Of a stretch of DNA of 64,000 nt, positions 13,412-22,839 are shown in pieces. The DNA comes from Panopea generosa (Eukaryota > Mollusca > Bivalvia > Adapedonta > Hiatellidae). Within the stretch, counting starts at the first letter, position 1. Each line of letters starts with the position of its first letter. The stretch is from assembly GCA_029582155.1 (NCBI GenBank), contig CM055909.1, forward strand, positions 19,936,798 to 20,000,797, given 5' to 3'. Below the pieces are notes generated by a model, which worked only from the letters and a program-made list of their open reading frames with translations, was not told the origin of the DNA and ran no database searches. The translations under genes were made by a program, and so were the position numbers.

Positions 13412-13478
13412 TCCTTAATTGGAATTGAACCAACATCTTCCATCTCAAAGACGGACGTACTTCATTGTACTATAAGGA
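13412..13478 (-). tRNA. tRNA-like cloverleaf, anticodon TTG by position
   Basis: 67 nt on the minus strand fold well. The acceptor TCCTTA/TAAGGA is a perfect 6 bp. The D stem is GTAC/GTAC with loop AATGAA. The anticodon stem TCCGT/ATGGA has one G-T pair and the loop is CTTTGAG, giving TTG (glutamine in the standard reading). The T stem is GTTGG/CCAAT with one G-T pair and loop TTCAATT. Short length, a small D loop and an AT-rich acceptor resemble mitochondrial tRNAs more than nuclear ones. The B-box word GGTTCAATTCC would also allow Pol III recognition. No encoded CCA. Nuclear insertion of mitochondrial DNA is an inference; a SINE head is the alternative. Confidence 0.45.
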
Positions 13479-13489
13479 TGCATCTTGGA

Positions 13490-14215
13490 GCTACATTTAA
13501 GCACTGCACACTAATTATAAATATAATCCTGTTTCCAGTGGCTGCTAAAAAAACATAATTTGTTGAGAAAGAATAATTCTGAAAAAGTCATTTGAACTAA
13601 ACACAACCCAAAAGTGATTGCAAAACTAGTACATAAAAAAGCCAGTTTCCACTCCAATTGATTTGGGTATAAAAAATGCAAATCCCATTTTATGAGTAAT
13701 TGCAGCATGCACAATAGTCCTGTTACATTTGTATACATTAATTTATTTAAAATGAAACGCTTAACTACTATTTTAAGGTATTATGTATTATATCATGACA
13801 TACCAGTTATATTACTGTGTAATTTAGTGTTGTTGTATGAAGCCATAATCTGAAAAAATAATCACAGTTTACCTAAATAATAAATAGGTGAAGACACACA
13901 CAACAATCCGAATGAAACCCAAAAAAGTTCCTGTTGTGTTATTCGCTTAGGAAAACCTAATCACATTTCCAATTTGGTGGATCCTTGGACTACCTACGAG
14001 GTCTAATACCGAAGGATGATGGAATTGGTCGAGTATGTACGATTGCTTCTAGAGGTGACGTAGCGCGTGAAGAAATGTCCGAACATCAAAACCGGTGTCG
14101 GTGTACATGGTGCTGATTATTTGTTTTACCCGTGAAATTGATCCCGGACCAATTTTTTTAAAAATCATAGAAAATTTATGGAATAAAGAGCGGATTTCTC
14201 ATACAAAAATGATGA
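13490..14215. other. No gene recognised
   Basis: AT-rich sequence with short ORFs only. From 13,975 to 14,150 base composition is closer to balanced, but no ORF or splice pattern stands out. Confidence 0.5.
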
Positions 14216-15088
14216 GTTGGCATCTCTGGCTAAGCCACCACACTGCCTAATATATTACAGATGAGCCATCACACCACCAAATATATTACAGCTGAGCCAC
14301 CACTTGGCCTGGTATTTACAGCTGAGCCACACCACCTGATATATTACATCTGAGCCATCACACCACCTGATATTTTACAGCTGAGCCTCTACACGGCCTG
14401 ATATATTATGGCTGAGCCACACCACCTGATACATTACAGCTGAGCCACAAGGCCGGATATATAACAGCTGAGCCACAACACCACCTGATATATTACAGCT
14501 GAGCCACACCACCTGATATATTACAGCTGAGCAAATACATGGCCTGATATATTACAGCTGAGCAACATCGCCTGATAAATTTCAGCTGAACCACCACAAC
14601 GCCTGATATATTAAACCTGAGCCATCACTCCACCTGATATATTACAGCTTAGCCACACCACCTGATATATTACAGCTGAGCAAATACATGGCCTGATATA
14701 TTACAGCTGAGCAACATCGCCTGATAAATTACAGCTGAACCACCACAACGCCCGATATATTACAGCCAAGCCATCACTCCACCTGATATATTACTGCTTA
14801 GCCACACCACCTGATATATTACAGCTGAGCCACAACGCCTGATATATTACAGTTGAGCCACTACACGGCCTGATATATTACAGCTGAGCCACCACACGAC
14901 CTGATATATTACATCTGAGCTACCACACGGCCTGATATATTACAGCTGTGCCACACTGCCTGATAAATTACAGCTGAGCCATCACACAGCCTGATAAATT
15001 ACAGCTGAGCCATCACACAGCCTGATAAATTACAGCTGAGCCACCAAACCACCTGATATATTACAACTGAGCCACAATGCCTGATATA
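14216..15088. repeat. 28-bp minisatellite (CAGCTGAGCCAC / CCTGATATATTA)
   Basis: About 30 head-to-tail units of roughly 25-31 bp, consensus CCTGATATATTACAGCTGAG plus CCACCACA. The ATATATTACAGCTGAGC core is conserved; the CCACCACACGG joint varies in length. A higher-order period of 149 bp is visible: the marker GCAAATACATGG occurs at 14,531 and 14,680 with the same neighbours. On the minus strand every unit contains TGGCTCAGCTG, which resembles a Pol III A box, but no matching B box follows, so I do not call tRNA genes. Confidence 0.93.
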
Positions 15089-15295
15089 TATCCTATAATA
15101 TACACAACAATATACATGTACGTAATAATGCAATATCTATAACAGACTGATGTATTTACTAAATGCTGGTCTGGGGCCAACACGATGACTAAATTGGAAT
15201 AGCACTCTAACATAATGCAGAACAGCCAAAGAAAATTAATTGTTCAATTAATTGTACAGGAATAAGTGAAAACACTTTCATTATAATTTTTTCAG

Positions 15296-15466
15296 ATGAT
15301 GAACACAGAGGTGAAACTAGCCATGGAAGCAATTTTAAACAGTGATTTGCCAGTAACCATAAACAAAATGGTTACTGATGGAGACAGCAACGAATCAAAG
15401 GAGCAAATGAAGCACAAATGGCCATGTGGGGGAAGCCGATGGAAAGAATGGCTGACGTTTACCTAA
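15296..15466 (+). CDS. Exon-like ORF, unknown protein (56 codons)
   Basis: A 56-residue ORF starts with two ATGs directly behind TTTTTTCAG, a good splice acceptor. It reads as ordinary soluble protein: a basic/acidic N-terminal stretch with MEAILNSDLPVTINKMV, then TDGDSN, then a Trp- and Cys-containing tail KWPCGGSRWKEWL, ending in TAA. Composition is unlike the random Leu/Ile/Ser-rich ORFs around it. I do not recognise the family. The TDGDSN segment recalls transposase-like proteins of invertebrates, but that is a guess. It could be the last exon of a broken gene; no partner exon was found. It lies just right of the 28-bp minisatellite. Confidence 0.35.
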   Translation: MMNTEVKLAMEAILNSDLPVTINKMVTDGDSNESKEQMKHKWPCGGSRWKEWLTFT

Positions 15467-15469
15467 AAA

Positions 15470-15915
15470 AAAATGAGAAACAAGATAACTTGAATAGTAT
15501 TTTCTCCCGAAATGTTTCCAGACCACATAAAATGAGATCACACTTACATACAAAGAAAGTTTTCCAAAGCCACCGAATTAAATGTGAATTCATAAAATTG
15601 GCAACAGAAATTTGACACCACTTAATTTGTCTTTGTTGTAGGAAAAGTGTGAGAAGAATGTAAAAACTACCACTTTGCTTATATAATACTTGTCTTAAGT
15701 AGCCATTCAAGGGAAGGAGCAAAAGTGACTTTTTTTGTTGCTTTATACAGATTAATTTGCTCTGAAAGCATAGACATGGGAAATAGCAAATATGGCTGTT
15801 TAAGAGTATTGGCTGCTTAATAGAGGTGACCGTTTACACAGGTTTGGCTGTATATATCAAAACTACTGCAAAAATGCCTTTGAAAGAAGTTATGCAAAAT
15901 CATGCGACACAATTT
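15470..15915. other. No gene recognised
   Basis: AT-rich sequence without a convincing exon. The ORF at 15,459-15,722 on the minus strand has no recognisable motif and no splice context. Confidence 0.5.
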
Positions 15916-15917
15916 AT

Positions 15918-16045
15918 GTGCAGTGTCCTTGAGCAAAACATGCATATGTTTAGTACTGGTTCTACCCAGGAAGACTTTGAGTATGATTTGTCTAAGTTGT
16001 AAGAACTTGTTTCACAATTGATGTAAAATAAATAAGTTTAAAACA
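15918..16045 (+). mobile_element. SINE family A, 3' part
   Basis: Matches the body and tail of the full copy at 54,937-55,150: CAGTGTCCTTGAGCAA, GTACTGGTTCTACCCAGGAA, GTAAGAACTTGTTTCACAAT and the end AAATAAGTTTAAA. The tRNA-like head is missing, so this is a 5'-truncated copy. Confidence 0.75.
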
Positions 16046-16354
16046 ACTATCAGAATTATTTTGTCCAATTCAAACAAGGTTGAGCTCCAGTTAAGACACA
16101 AATATGCGATATGCAATTGATAGTCGCTTTGTTGTGTGGTTCTTCACGATGAACAGTTAACATTTCACACACACCATATGCTGTGTCTGAAAATATCATG
16201 TGACACAAAGAATAAAATTTTAAAATACACACTATTCATTACTTACTGGATGTGTGACATGTAACCGGTCACGTGTAGAAAATGTTATTTAAGACTATCT
16301 AATGACTTTGAGACTATCTAAAGAACAACACCAAAACACTTTAATAAATTAATA

Positions 16355-16610
16355 TTATTGGCGGTTTAGTGCCTCGGAAGCAGGAGATCAAAGGTTAGAA
16401 TCCCGGTGGAAGCACTTGCATCTTTTCTGATGCAGCTGGTTGCTCACCCAGCAGCTAGTTAAATTAAAGGGTATTGAATGTCTAACAGCCCGATGCCTGG
16501 CAACGATAGCTTTCAGGAAGTAACTGTGTGCAGCATAAAGGCATCTCATAAGCCCAGTGTGGCTGGCCCTTTCAATAGGGGTGACACTATCATAAACAAA
16601 CACTTTACTT
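16355..16610 (+). mobile_element. tRNA-headed SINE candidate, family F
   Basis: The head has an A-box-like GGCGGTTTAGTGCC and a B-box-like GGTTAGAATCCCGG about 35 bp on. The body continues to about 16,610 with no coding signal. Only one copy is recognised in the window, so its family status and right end are uncertain. Confidence 0.4.
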
Positions 16611-16761
16611 TATTGTAGATTTACGGTGTGAAAAACAAACAAAAGTTACTAGTATATGAAGTCAAACTCGCTCTTACCTTTAAACGAGACAATGGATAAA
16701 GATAAATAATAAACATTAACATAGTGAATATACTGTCCAAAAGAAAAAATGTTTATCATAC

Positions 16762-16866
16762 CTGTTCTGGTCTCAACATAGAATCCAGCAACATCTCAGA
16801 GAAGAGGACCTCGAGTATCTCAGAGAAGAGGACTTCGAGGTTGTGTAAGAATTTCTCCTCACCCAT
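16762..16866 (-). CDS. Candidate first coding exon, unknown protein
   Basis: 35 codons from ATG (AGAATGGGTGAGG context) to a good donor CAG/GTATGA. The peptide begins MGEEKFLHNLEVLFSE and contains an 8-residue tandem duplication (EVLFSEIL, EVLFSEML) created by a 24-bp direct repeat. It then reads LDSMLRPEQ up to the splice site. It is amphipathic and probably helical. I do not recognise the family and found no following exon on the minus strand between 12 and 16.7 kb, so it may be an orphan exon or a chance ORF. Confidence 0.3.
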
Positions 16867-17149
16867 TCTGGCAACACTTTTCACATAGAGAGTGCTTCCA
16901 ATACTCACTCAGACCCGCGGTCTCTATCCCAAAATCATTGGCAGATGTTCTGTTATCAAAATACATGTTAACTTAAATATTCAATGTTTTATGTTCATTG
17001 TCTGAACATATTAGCCTTCGATGGCATAAAATAACACTAAATATTCAAACAAACAAATCAATTTATGTTCAAAGACTAACTGATAACAAGAACATCAATG
17101 TATTGCAATAAACTTTTAAGCTGTGTGTATCAGCTTTATGTATGCTGCA

Positions 17150-17320
17150 TATGAGGGTCTTCCATGGCCGTTGTCTCATTGCCAACTTAAAATCATCGAA
17201 CTTTCATTACTGGGGTCATAGGTTTGAGCCGAGCTCAATTCAAAAACTTTTTGTGAGAGAGTTTGCCAGTTACTTGCGGAAGATTCATTTTGAGGTTTTG
17301 CTCTGGGAAAGAATTAGCAG
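17150..17320 (+). mobile_element. SINE family B copy
   Basis: Plus-strand copy of the family seen on the minus strand at 53,326-53,523. The shared words are CATGGCCGTTGTCTCA (head), GGGGTCATAGGTTTGAGCC (B-box region) and AGTTTGCCAGTTACTTGCGG (body). It is diverged and joins directly to a family C element. Confidence 0.65.
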
Positions 17321-17321
17321 G

Positions 17322-17790
17322 GGGTCTGGTTAGGTCAGTTGGTAGCATATCTAACTATCAATCAAGGGGCTGTGTGTTTGAATCCCCGTCCGGCCAGCCT
17401 CCATGATGATTAAGACAACATTGTGTTTCATTGTCATTCATCTCCCACTGCTGATTCAGGTGGACAAGCAGGATAGCAGTGTAGTGGATAATGTTGCCTG
17501 CGCAAACCAGAGGTTGTGGGTTCCATCACCAGCTCGACCCGATGCCTCTCAAATAACAACACTCAGTACTTGTTTAAGATTCAAGAGCAAATCATATTTA
17601 CTTTGAGCTTTCTTCACAATCAAACTAACGGTATAATACATACTAAGTGGAATGGTTTCAGCTACTTGCAGAGTTGAGTGTGCTCTAGTACAGGTTAACT
17701 TTCCAGGATTCCAGGAAAGAACGGTTTGATTTACTGATCGTCTGTTAGCCCTTGATGGCATGAAATGATGCTTATATTCAAAACAATTGT
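17322..17790 (+). mobile_element. SINE family C with a second SINE nested inside
   Basis: The head at 17,322-17,398 is strongly tRNA-like, with A box TTAGGTCAGTTGGTAGC and B box GTTTGAATCCC. The body word CTGCTGATTCAGGTGG and the tail (TTCCAGGATTCCAGGAAA and GATGGCATGAAATGATGC) match the copy at 26,322-26,592. Between body and tail, about 17,470-17,650 is extra sequence with its own tRNA-like words (GTGTAGTGGATAATG and GTGGGTTCCATCACC). It is best read as another SINE that landed in this copy. Confidence 0.6.
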
Positions 17791-17799
17791 AGGGCATCA

Positions 17800-19160
17800 T
17801 GTCCATGTTCATATCATTCTTTAATTCCAGAGAAAGCAGTGTCTAACACACTAGTTATAATTTTAATTACATATGCATTATTACATGTAACAATATAAAC
17901 AGTATACATGTATCTTTCAAAAGTACCATAGACACAAAACTAATTTCATTTCAATACAAATACCTTATGAGAATTTTATATAACGACTAGTTTTTATCTA
18001 AATATAAAATAGTTAATTAATGTCTATGTGAATTTTGTTAGAGATATCCGGAAACTTTTGAACATTTATTTTGGGAATGCCAAATTAAGAAAACTATACT
18101 ACATACAGCTTCTCATCTGTAAATTTCTCTTATTTTTGCTGCTTCTTTACTCTCTTTAACCCATTTCTATTCTTTTCTGTTTTATATTTACCCTTAAAAT
18201 ATTACTTGTAAGACATAGTATGCATGTTATGATATCTAAAGTTATTATGAAAAGTGTTAAGTTTCGACATTATATAACTTGTACTGATACATGAACAGTT
18301 TTTGTACAACTGTGGCCAACGGTGGTTATAACAAGAACCAAGATCAGTGAGGGGTTTATTTGTGTTTAATGCAGTTCTTATACGCTGTTTACGCTATAGA
18401 CAAAAACCTGGAACGACACAGTACGATCCATAAATTACAAGACATGGAAACAACGATTACAACAAACTTCAAACAATTTCACTCGATACATAATTCACAC
18501 ATTTCACATAATACAAATACGGTTTTAAATGAGAATGAAAATACAAATAATTGCTTAACAGGCTGATTTAGTAAGTAACAAAACAAGACAATTTTTCTAT
18601 ATTAGAAAATCTGTAAAGTGAAGATTTTCTATACATCCTTATCGTTCAACTGTCAGAAGAAAAGTGCCTAGACGGTTAGTTCGGCGGGAATTGGAAATTG
18701 TTAATTTACCCATCATGCAATATTTACCCATCATGCAATAAAATCGCTCACTCATTCGGTCAATTACTTCATGCAAAACATACATGTATACAAACAGATA
18801 CACTGACATCACAAACAATTGAAACGGACTATAGATCTATTTACACACACCAGAGTACTTGTGACCAGAGGATATTCCTTGACATGTTACGGTTTCTTAT
18901 TTAATTATAAGCATCAAGTACTTAATCAGTGTTGTCTCCTTTAGACTGATTTTATTATATTCACATCAAATAAAATAATAAAGTAAAATAATGGGTTTAA
19001 TTATGATTAAGTTTTCTTAATCAACTGATGGTAAGTTATAAGTTACTACCTCAATCAAATCTTAAACCTGACTGAAAATATATTAGTAAAAATAACTAAA
19101 ATACTGTTATTACACATTAAAAATTGGGAAATTCTCTGCAGACAGACGTCAAACATAATA
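17800..19160. other. No gene recognised
   Basis: AT-rich, with short ORFs lacking motifs. The word TTTACCCATCATGCAATA is directly repeated at about 18,706-18,741. There is no splice-bounded exon and no clear LTR next to the gypsy remnant on the right. Confidence 0.5.
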
Positions 19161-19166
19161 AATGGT

Positions 19167-19833
19167 CTAGGACATATTTGATGGTGAAGGATATGACCAC
19201 TGTCCATATCTATCAGGAAGTTTCCTCTCTCTGCTGGATCTCCTTACTGCCGTGGAGTTATTTGTCAGATTTTGCAGTCTCTGCACTTCATCCAAAGGCA
19301 GATTTACAACTGGGGGTTCCTCCTGTACAATCCGGATTGCAGGGAAGGATTCCTTCTGTAAAGTTGAAACTTCGGGGGTTGAGATACTATCAGACCTGTG
19401 AGAAAGGATGCCTGAACGAAGGTAAGAGTCGTCAGTACTATTCTGGCGTGTTGAACTGTACCTGTTGCAATAATTTACATTATTGCTAGTTCAAACAGTA
19501 CCATGAGTATCGACAGGGGGGAGGGGGGGAACTGTCAAGAATACACATGTCCAAATTTTCAATTGGTTTAGCTGCAAAACTTTAGGTTTGCGCCTGGCAG
19601 GAATAACCTACAAAGTACTGTCAGACTCAGTCTCAGACTCGGAACTACTGGATACTGATAATTCAGAGCCACTGTACTGGGGTGCTGCTTCAACAGCTGT
19701 TTTGGGTTTACAGGGTTTCTTGGACATTGGTTTAGTAAGAACAGGGGGGATAAAAGAGAAGGGGAGGAGCATATTTCTATGCAGGGTTCGAATCCCCTTT
19801 ATTTCATCCTCTCTTTTTACTCTGCAAACTGGG
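19167..19833 (-). pseudogene. pol: Ty3/gypsy polyprotein C-terminal end (remnant)
   Basis: The minus strand continues the integrase tail at 21,552-21,885. It runs PVCRVKREDE, then RTLHRNMLLPFSF, a typical end of Ty3/gypsy integrases, then a Ser/Glu-rich linker ending at a stop near 19,608. Downstream in another frame is RRSSRE, then LPDRYGQWSYPSPSNMS and a stop at 19,167; RxxRxRxxPDRYG is characteristic of the extreme C-terminus of these polyproteins. The frame is lost between the two parts. The element encodes DNA integration in life, but this copy lacks protease, reverse transcriptase and RNase H and cannot be autonomous. No LTR was recognised beyond the stop. Confidence 0.75.
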
Positions 19834-19837
19834 ACAT

Positions 19838-21547
19838 GAGCCATAATATGGAGTCCGGGAATTTGTGTTACATCACAAACCCTTTGGTGTCCTCTATTTT
19901 AATATTTAATACTTGTTAAATTTTATGCTTTATTAGGTTACTACACTATTTAATGTTATTATATTGTTAAAAATATTAACAGTTTCTAGATTTATGTATA
20001 AAGGAATGTGATTTTTAAATTTCACTGTTAGTAACACTGGACACTATACTATAAACTGATTTATTTATGGTCAAATTAGTTTCTTACATCTTTTAAGTCT
20101 ACTAAAATGAATTACCAGGTTTAGTTTGTTTAATTGTTTCAAATGTAAAACTGGTTATTTAGTTCAATATTTAGCAATTAGTGCCAAGTGGTAGTATGAT
20201 GTAACGAGACACCAAGTATGATGTAACTGGATGCAAAATGTGTAACAGGACAACACAAAACTGCAGAAATTGTGTAACAGGACACCAATATAGACCCCAA
20301 TAAAAGACACCAAGTTACACCATTGCAGAATCAATGCATCTATACAATTTGATTCAGGTGTTTCAACTACTGTCTTCATGCAAAAATAATCACAGGGCAT
20401 TTCTGTCAACAATGTCTGACCAATCATAAACATTTAATTGAACTGGATTTTTGTATTCATGAATAAATCGGGCACAGGTGTTACACTGGACACGGTGAAA
20501 ATTGTGTCCCGATTTCACTTGTTACACACAAACAATTTGAGAGTAAATAATACATCAAATATATATTTTAAAGTTCATATTGTTCCCTCGTACTTTCAGA
20601 CATCTTAATTGTTCAAACCCATTTCATTTTCACGGGTACAGCATGTCAATCACTGTTAACCATGAGATTCCTGTTGTCGACGTAATACGATACACTACAT
20701 CGGTCAGGCAGAACTGAACAAAACCTTGTTACATAGAATTAATTATTCATTATGGTACTTTCATACATCACATATCATTTTGGTAATGCTTAAAAGCATT
20801 TTAAATGCATTTAAGAGACCGGAGGATGAATCAAAACAATGTTGTCGTCGTAACTTTTTCCCGAAAACTGACCACGTGTACATTGTCGTCCGCCATATAT
20901 CAAGTTGATTCCTCAACCTTCCTTCTCGCTGCCAGCCATAGAACTGACTGGTATTGATGTCGTAAACAGACTCAAGGTTAAAAGGTTACGCGGGCGAATT
21001 ACTTGGTAATTTTCCATTATGTTCAGATACCGTGACGTAACAAAAGAGGACACGTTTCTCGTAACCAATATGTTGGCTGTATGCCATATTTAAGTGGTGG
21101 TTTCTAGAATGCCATGTTTACGTCATTTTCATAGTGCACTGTCAATCACGGTTACGCCACATTACAGAAAAATATTTAGTCAAATTCTCATATTTATGTT
21201 GCAAATAAAAAAACAGAAGTTAATCAATTCAAATAAGAGGAAACTGAATTTATTTCCAAAAAAAAAAAAAAGTTGTTTTGGTTTAGAAGATTAGAGTAAT
21301 ACGTGTTTAGTGCAAACACACATGCAAATGAGCACCACGAAACCAAGAAATTACACAATAAAATAATGATTTAAGAGAAGTTTCAAGTTGTTAAAAAAGT
21401 ACCCTACGTGACAATTAAGAGAATTATTTGTTTTTAAAAGGTTCTGCAAATTACTTTAAATTATTATTATATACTTCTGCAGCTTATATTAATTTATGTA
21501 GAATTTGTGTGATGTAACGTAAATTCCCGGACTCCATATTACGGCTC
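19838..21547. mobile_element. 1,710-bp non-autonomous DNA transposon with TIRs and 4-bp TSD
   Basis: Both ends carry the inverted sequence GAGCC(A/G)TAATATGGAGT, CCGGGAATTT, two variable bases, then GTTACATCACA, about 38 bp. The left copy starts at 19,838 and the right copy ends at 21,547. Direct repeats ACAT flank it at 19,834-19,837 and 21,548-21,551. Removing the element and one ACAT rejoins the gypsy reading frame (LDV then PVCRV), which proves the borders. Inside, GATGTAAC (part of the TIR) recurs near 20,200 and 20,220, and related GTGTAACAGGACA words follow to 20,290. No transposase ORF is present. 4-bp duplications occur in several superfamilies (for example Sola, Ginger, Chapaev); I cannot choose among them. 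Confidence 0.92.
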
Positions 21548-21551
21548 ACAT

Positions 21552-21885
21552 CTAAGCTTGGAATAGAAACAACCGTGTAAGGGTTGTTATCCCATTTGGC
21601 CGCAAGTTTATTCACTCCCTTTAAACCAACGTTCCTCACAAGAACTCGATCACCTTTCAGTTTCAACTCTCTGACTGGCTTTATTTTTTAGCTGAACTCT
21701 TACGCGACTCCTTGACTGATTACCTTCTGGGGTTGTCCCAAGGTATGCATCAACGGAAAGTCTCGGATGCCATCCGAACATAAGATAGTGGGGTTAAAAA
21801 CCTGTTGAATCGTTTTTAGTGGCGTTATATGCTTGGACAGTTGAAGCTATGAATGACTTCCAGTCAGACTTTTGTTGGCTATAGA
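21552..21885 (-). pseudogene. pol: Ty3/gypsy integrase C-terminal part (remnant)
   Basis: Minus strand. The first readable segment is WKSFIASTVQAYNAT, then NDSTGFNPT, the stretch that precedes the (L/M)FGRHPRLPVD motif in Ty3/gypsy integrases. After a frameshift comes LMFGWHPRLSVDAYLG. After another break comes VRELKLKGDRVLVRNV, then KLAAKWDNNPYTVVSIP, which is the small SH3-like C-terminal integrase domain. At least two frameshifts and a stop near 21,690 make it a pseudogene. It continues across the transposon at 19,838-21,547 into 19,833. The catalytic core with the DDE triad is not present. Confidence 0.85.
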
Positions 21886-21889
21886 CAAA

Positions 21890-22670
21890 ACATTGAAATT
21901 CTGCATAAATCTCTATAACTATTTCAAAGATTTCTTTTTTTTATTAAAATAAAATGTATATTTTATTATATATTTATTTGTTTTAATATCTTAAAACATA
22001 CTGAAGGAAATAAGCTCATACTACAGAGATTTCTATATTTGTTTTTGAACAATACTGGTACATGTATATTGATTTACTGTTTTTATATGTACATGGAAAT
22101 ACACAACCCTTATATTATACCCTAATGATGATTTTTAATTTCGATATCAATTATAACAAAATTATACATTTTGTTTACACAAATATAAGGAAGTCACCCA
22201 GGAATAATATACCCAGTCCAGTATGTGACCTTGACCATAAAGGTTACTGCCCAGGTGATGCGCACAATATGTTGTCATATTATGCTGAACACTTGTATCA
22301 AGTTGTTTGAAAATCGGTTCATGCATTTGGAAGTTACAGACCGGACACGACCAATAATGCAGAATTTGGAAATATACAGCCTCAATATGTCAAAGTCCTG
22401 ATTTTGACATTCACCTTTGAGGTAGCCATCCAGTAGATATCAAGATTCAGTGGTTACGTGTATGATGTTAACTTTATCATTATTTCCTCCTGTTTGCAGA
22501 CTTGATTATTGTAAAGTTTAGCTATAATAGGAAATTTTCCATAGTAAATCTAAATTTGAAATTTACATTTGTTCCAGAGAACTGTTCTGTCGTTTGTTGA
22601 TTCTTTAGAAAGAATACGATACTATCTAATTGAACACATGTTTAATAACTTATGTGATCAATCAAATACA
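21890..22670. other. Dispersed repeat fragment, otherwise nothing
   Basis: From about 22,195 to 22,370 the sequence reads like a dispersed non-coding repeat (GTGACCTTGACC, AAAATCGGTTCATGCAT, GACCGGACACGACC). The remainder is AT-rich with no exon. Confidence 0.4.
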
Positions 22671-22675
22671 CTTAC

Positions 22676-22836
22676 CTTAATATGTCCCTCTTTGTGTCCT
22701 CATGACTGTTGACTACATCTACTGCCCTCATGGTTGTTGGATCCTGTGGACAAGTGACAGGACAACTGCTGGCAGCCACGGCCTGTCTCTGTTGTCTATC
22801 ATAGTCAACCAACTCCTTCCTGCATGCCAAAACTTT
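22676..22836 (-). CDS. Exon 6 (most 3' found) of an unidentified coiled-coil gene
   Basis: 161 nt on the minus strand between acceptor TTCTACAG and donor AAG/GTAAG, fully open. It starts KVLACRKELVDYDRQQRQA, then AVAASSCPVTCPQDP, then RAVDVVNSHEDTKRDILR. The incoming phase is 0, matching the end of the exon at 24,683-24,932; the outgoing phase is 2. Codon use is protein-like and unlike surrounding sequence. I do not recognise the family. No further exon was found downstream, so the gene is truncated or its remaining exons lie beyond the repeats. Confidence 0.6.
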
Positions 22837-22839
22837 CTG

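Noticed and set aside
13318..13428. Short plus-strand ORF starting MPQ between the two tRNA-like sequences, suggesting mitochondrial ATP8
   Set aside because: Only the first three residues fit; it lacks the conserved Trp/hydrophobic pattern and overlaps the right tRNA-like sequence.
14216..15088. TGGCTCAGCTG (A-box-like) in each 28-bp unit as Pol III promoters
   Set aside because: No B box at the right distance; probably coincidence.
18900..19167. An LTR for the gypsy remnant next to its C-terminal end
   Set aside because: No direct repeat pair or TG...CA borders could be recognised; the 5' half of the element is missing.
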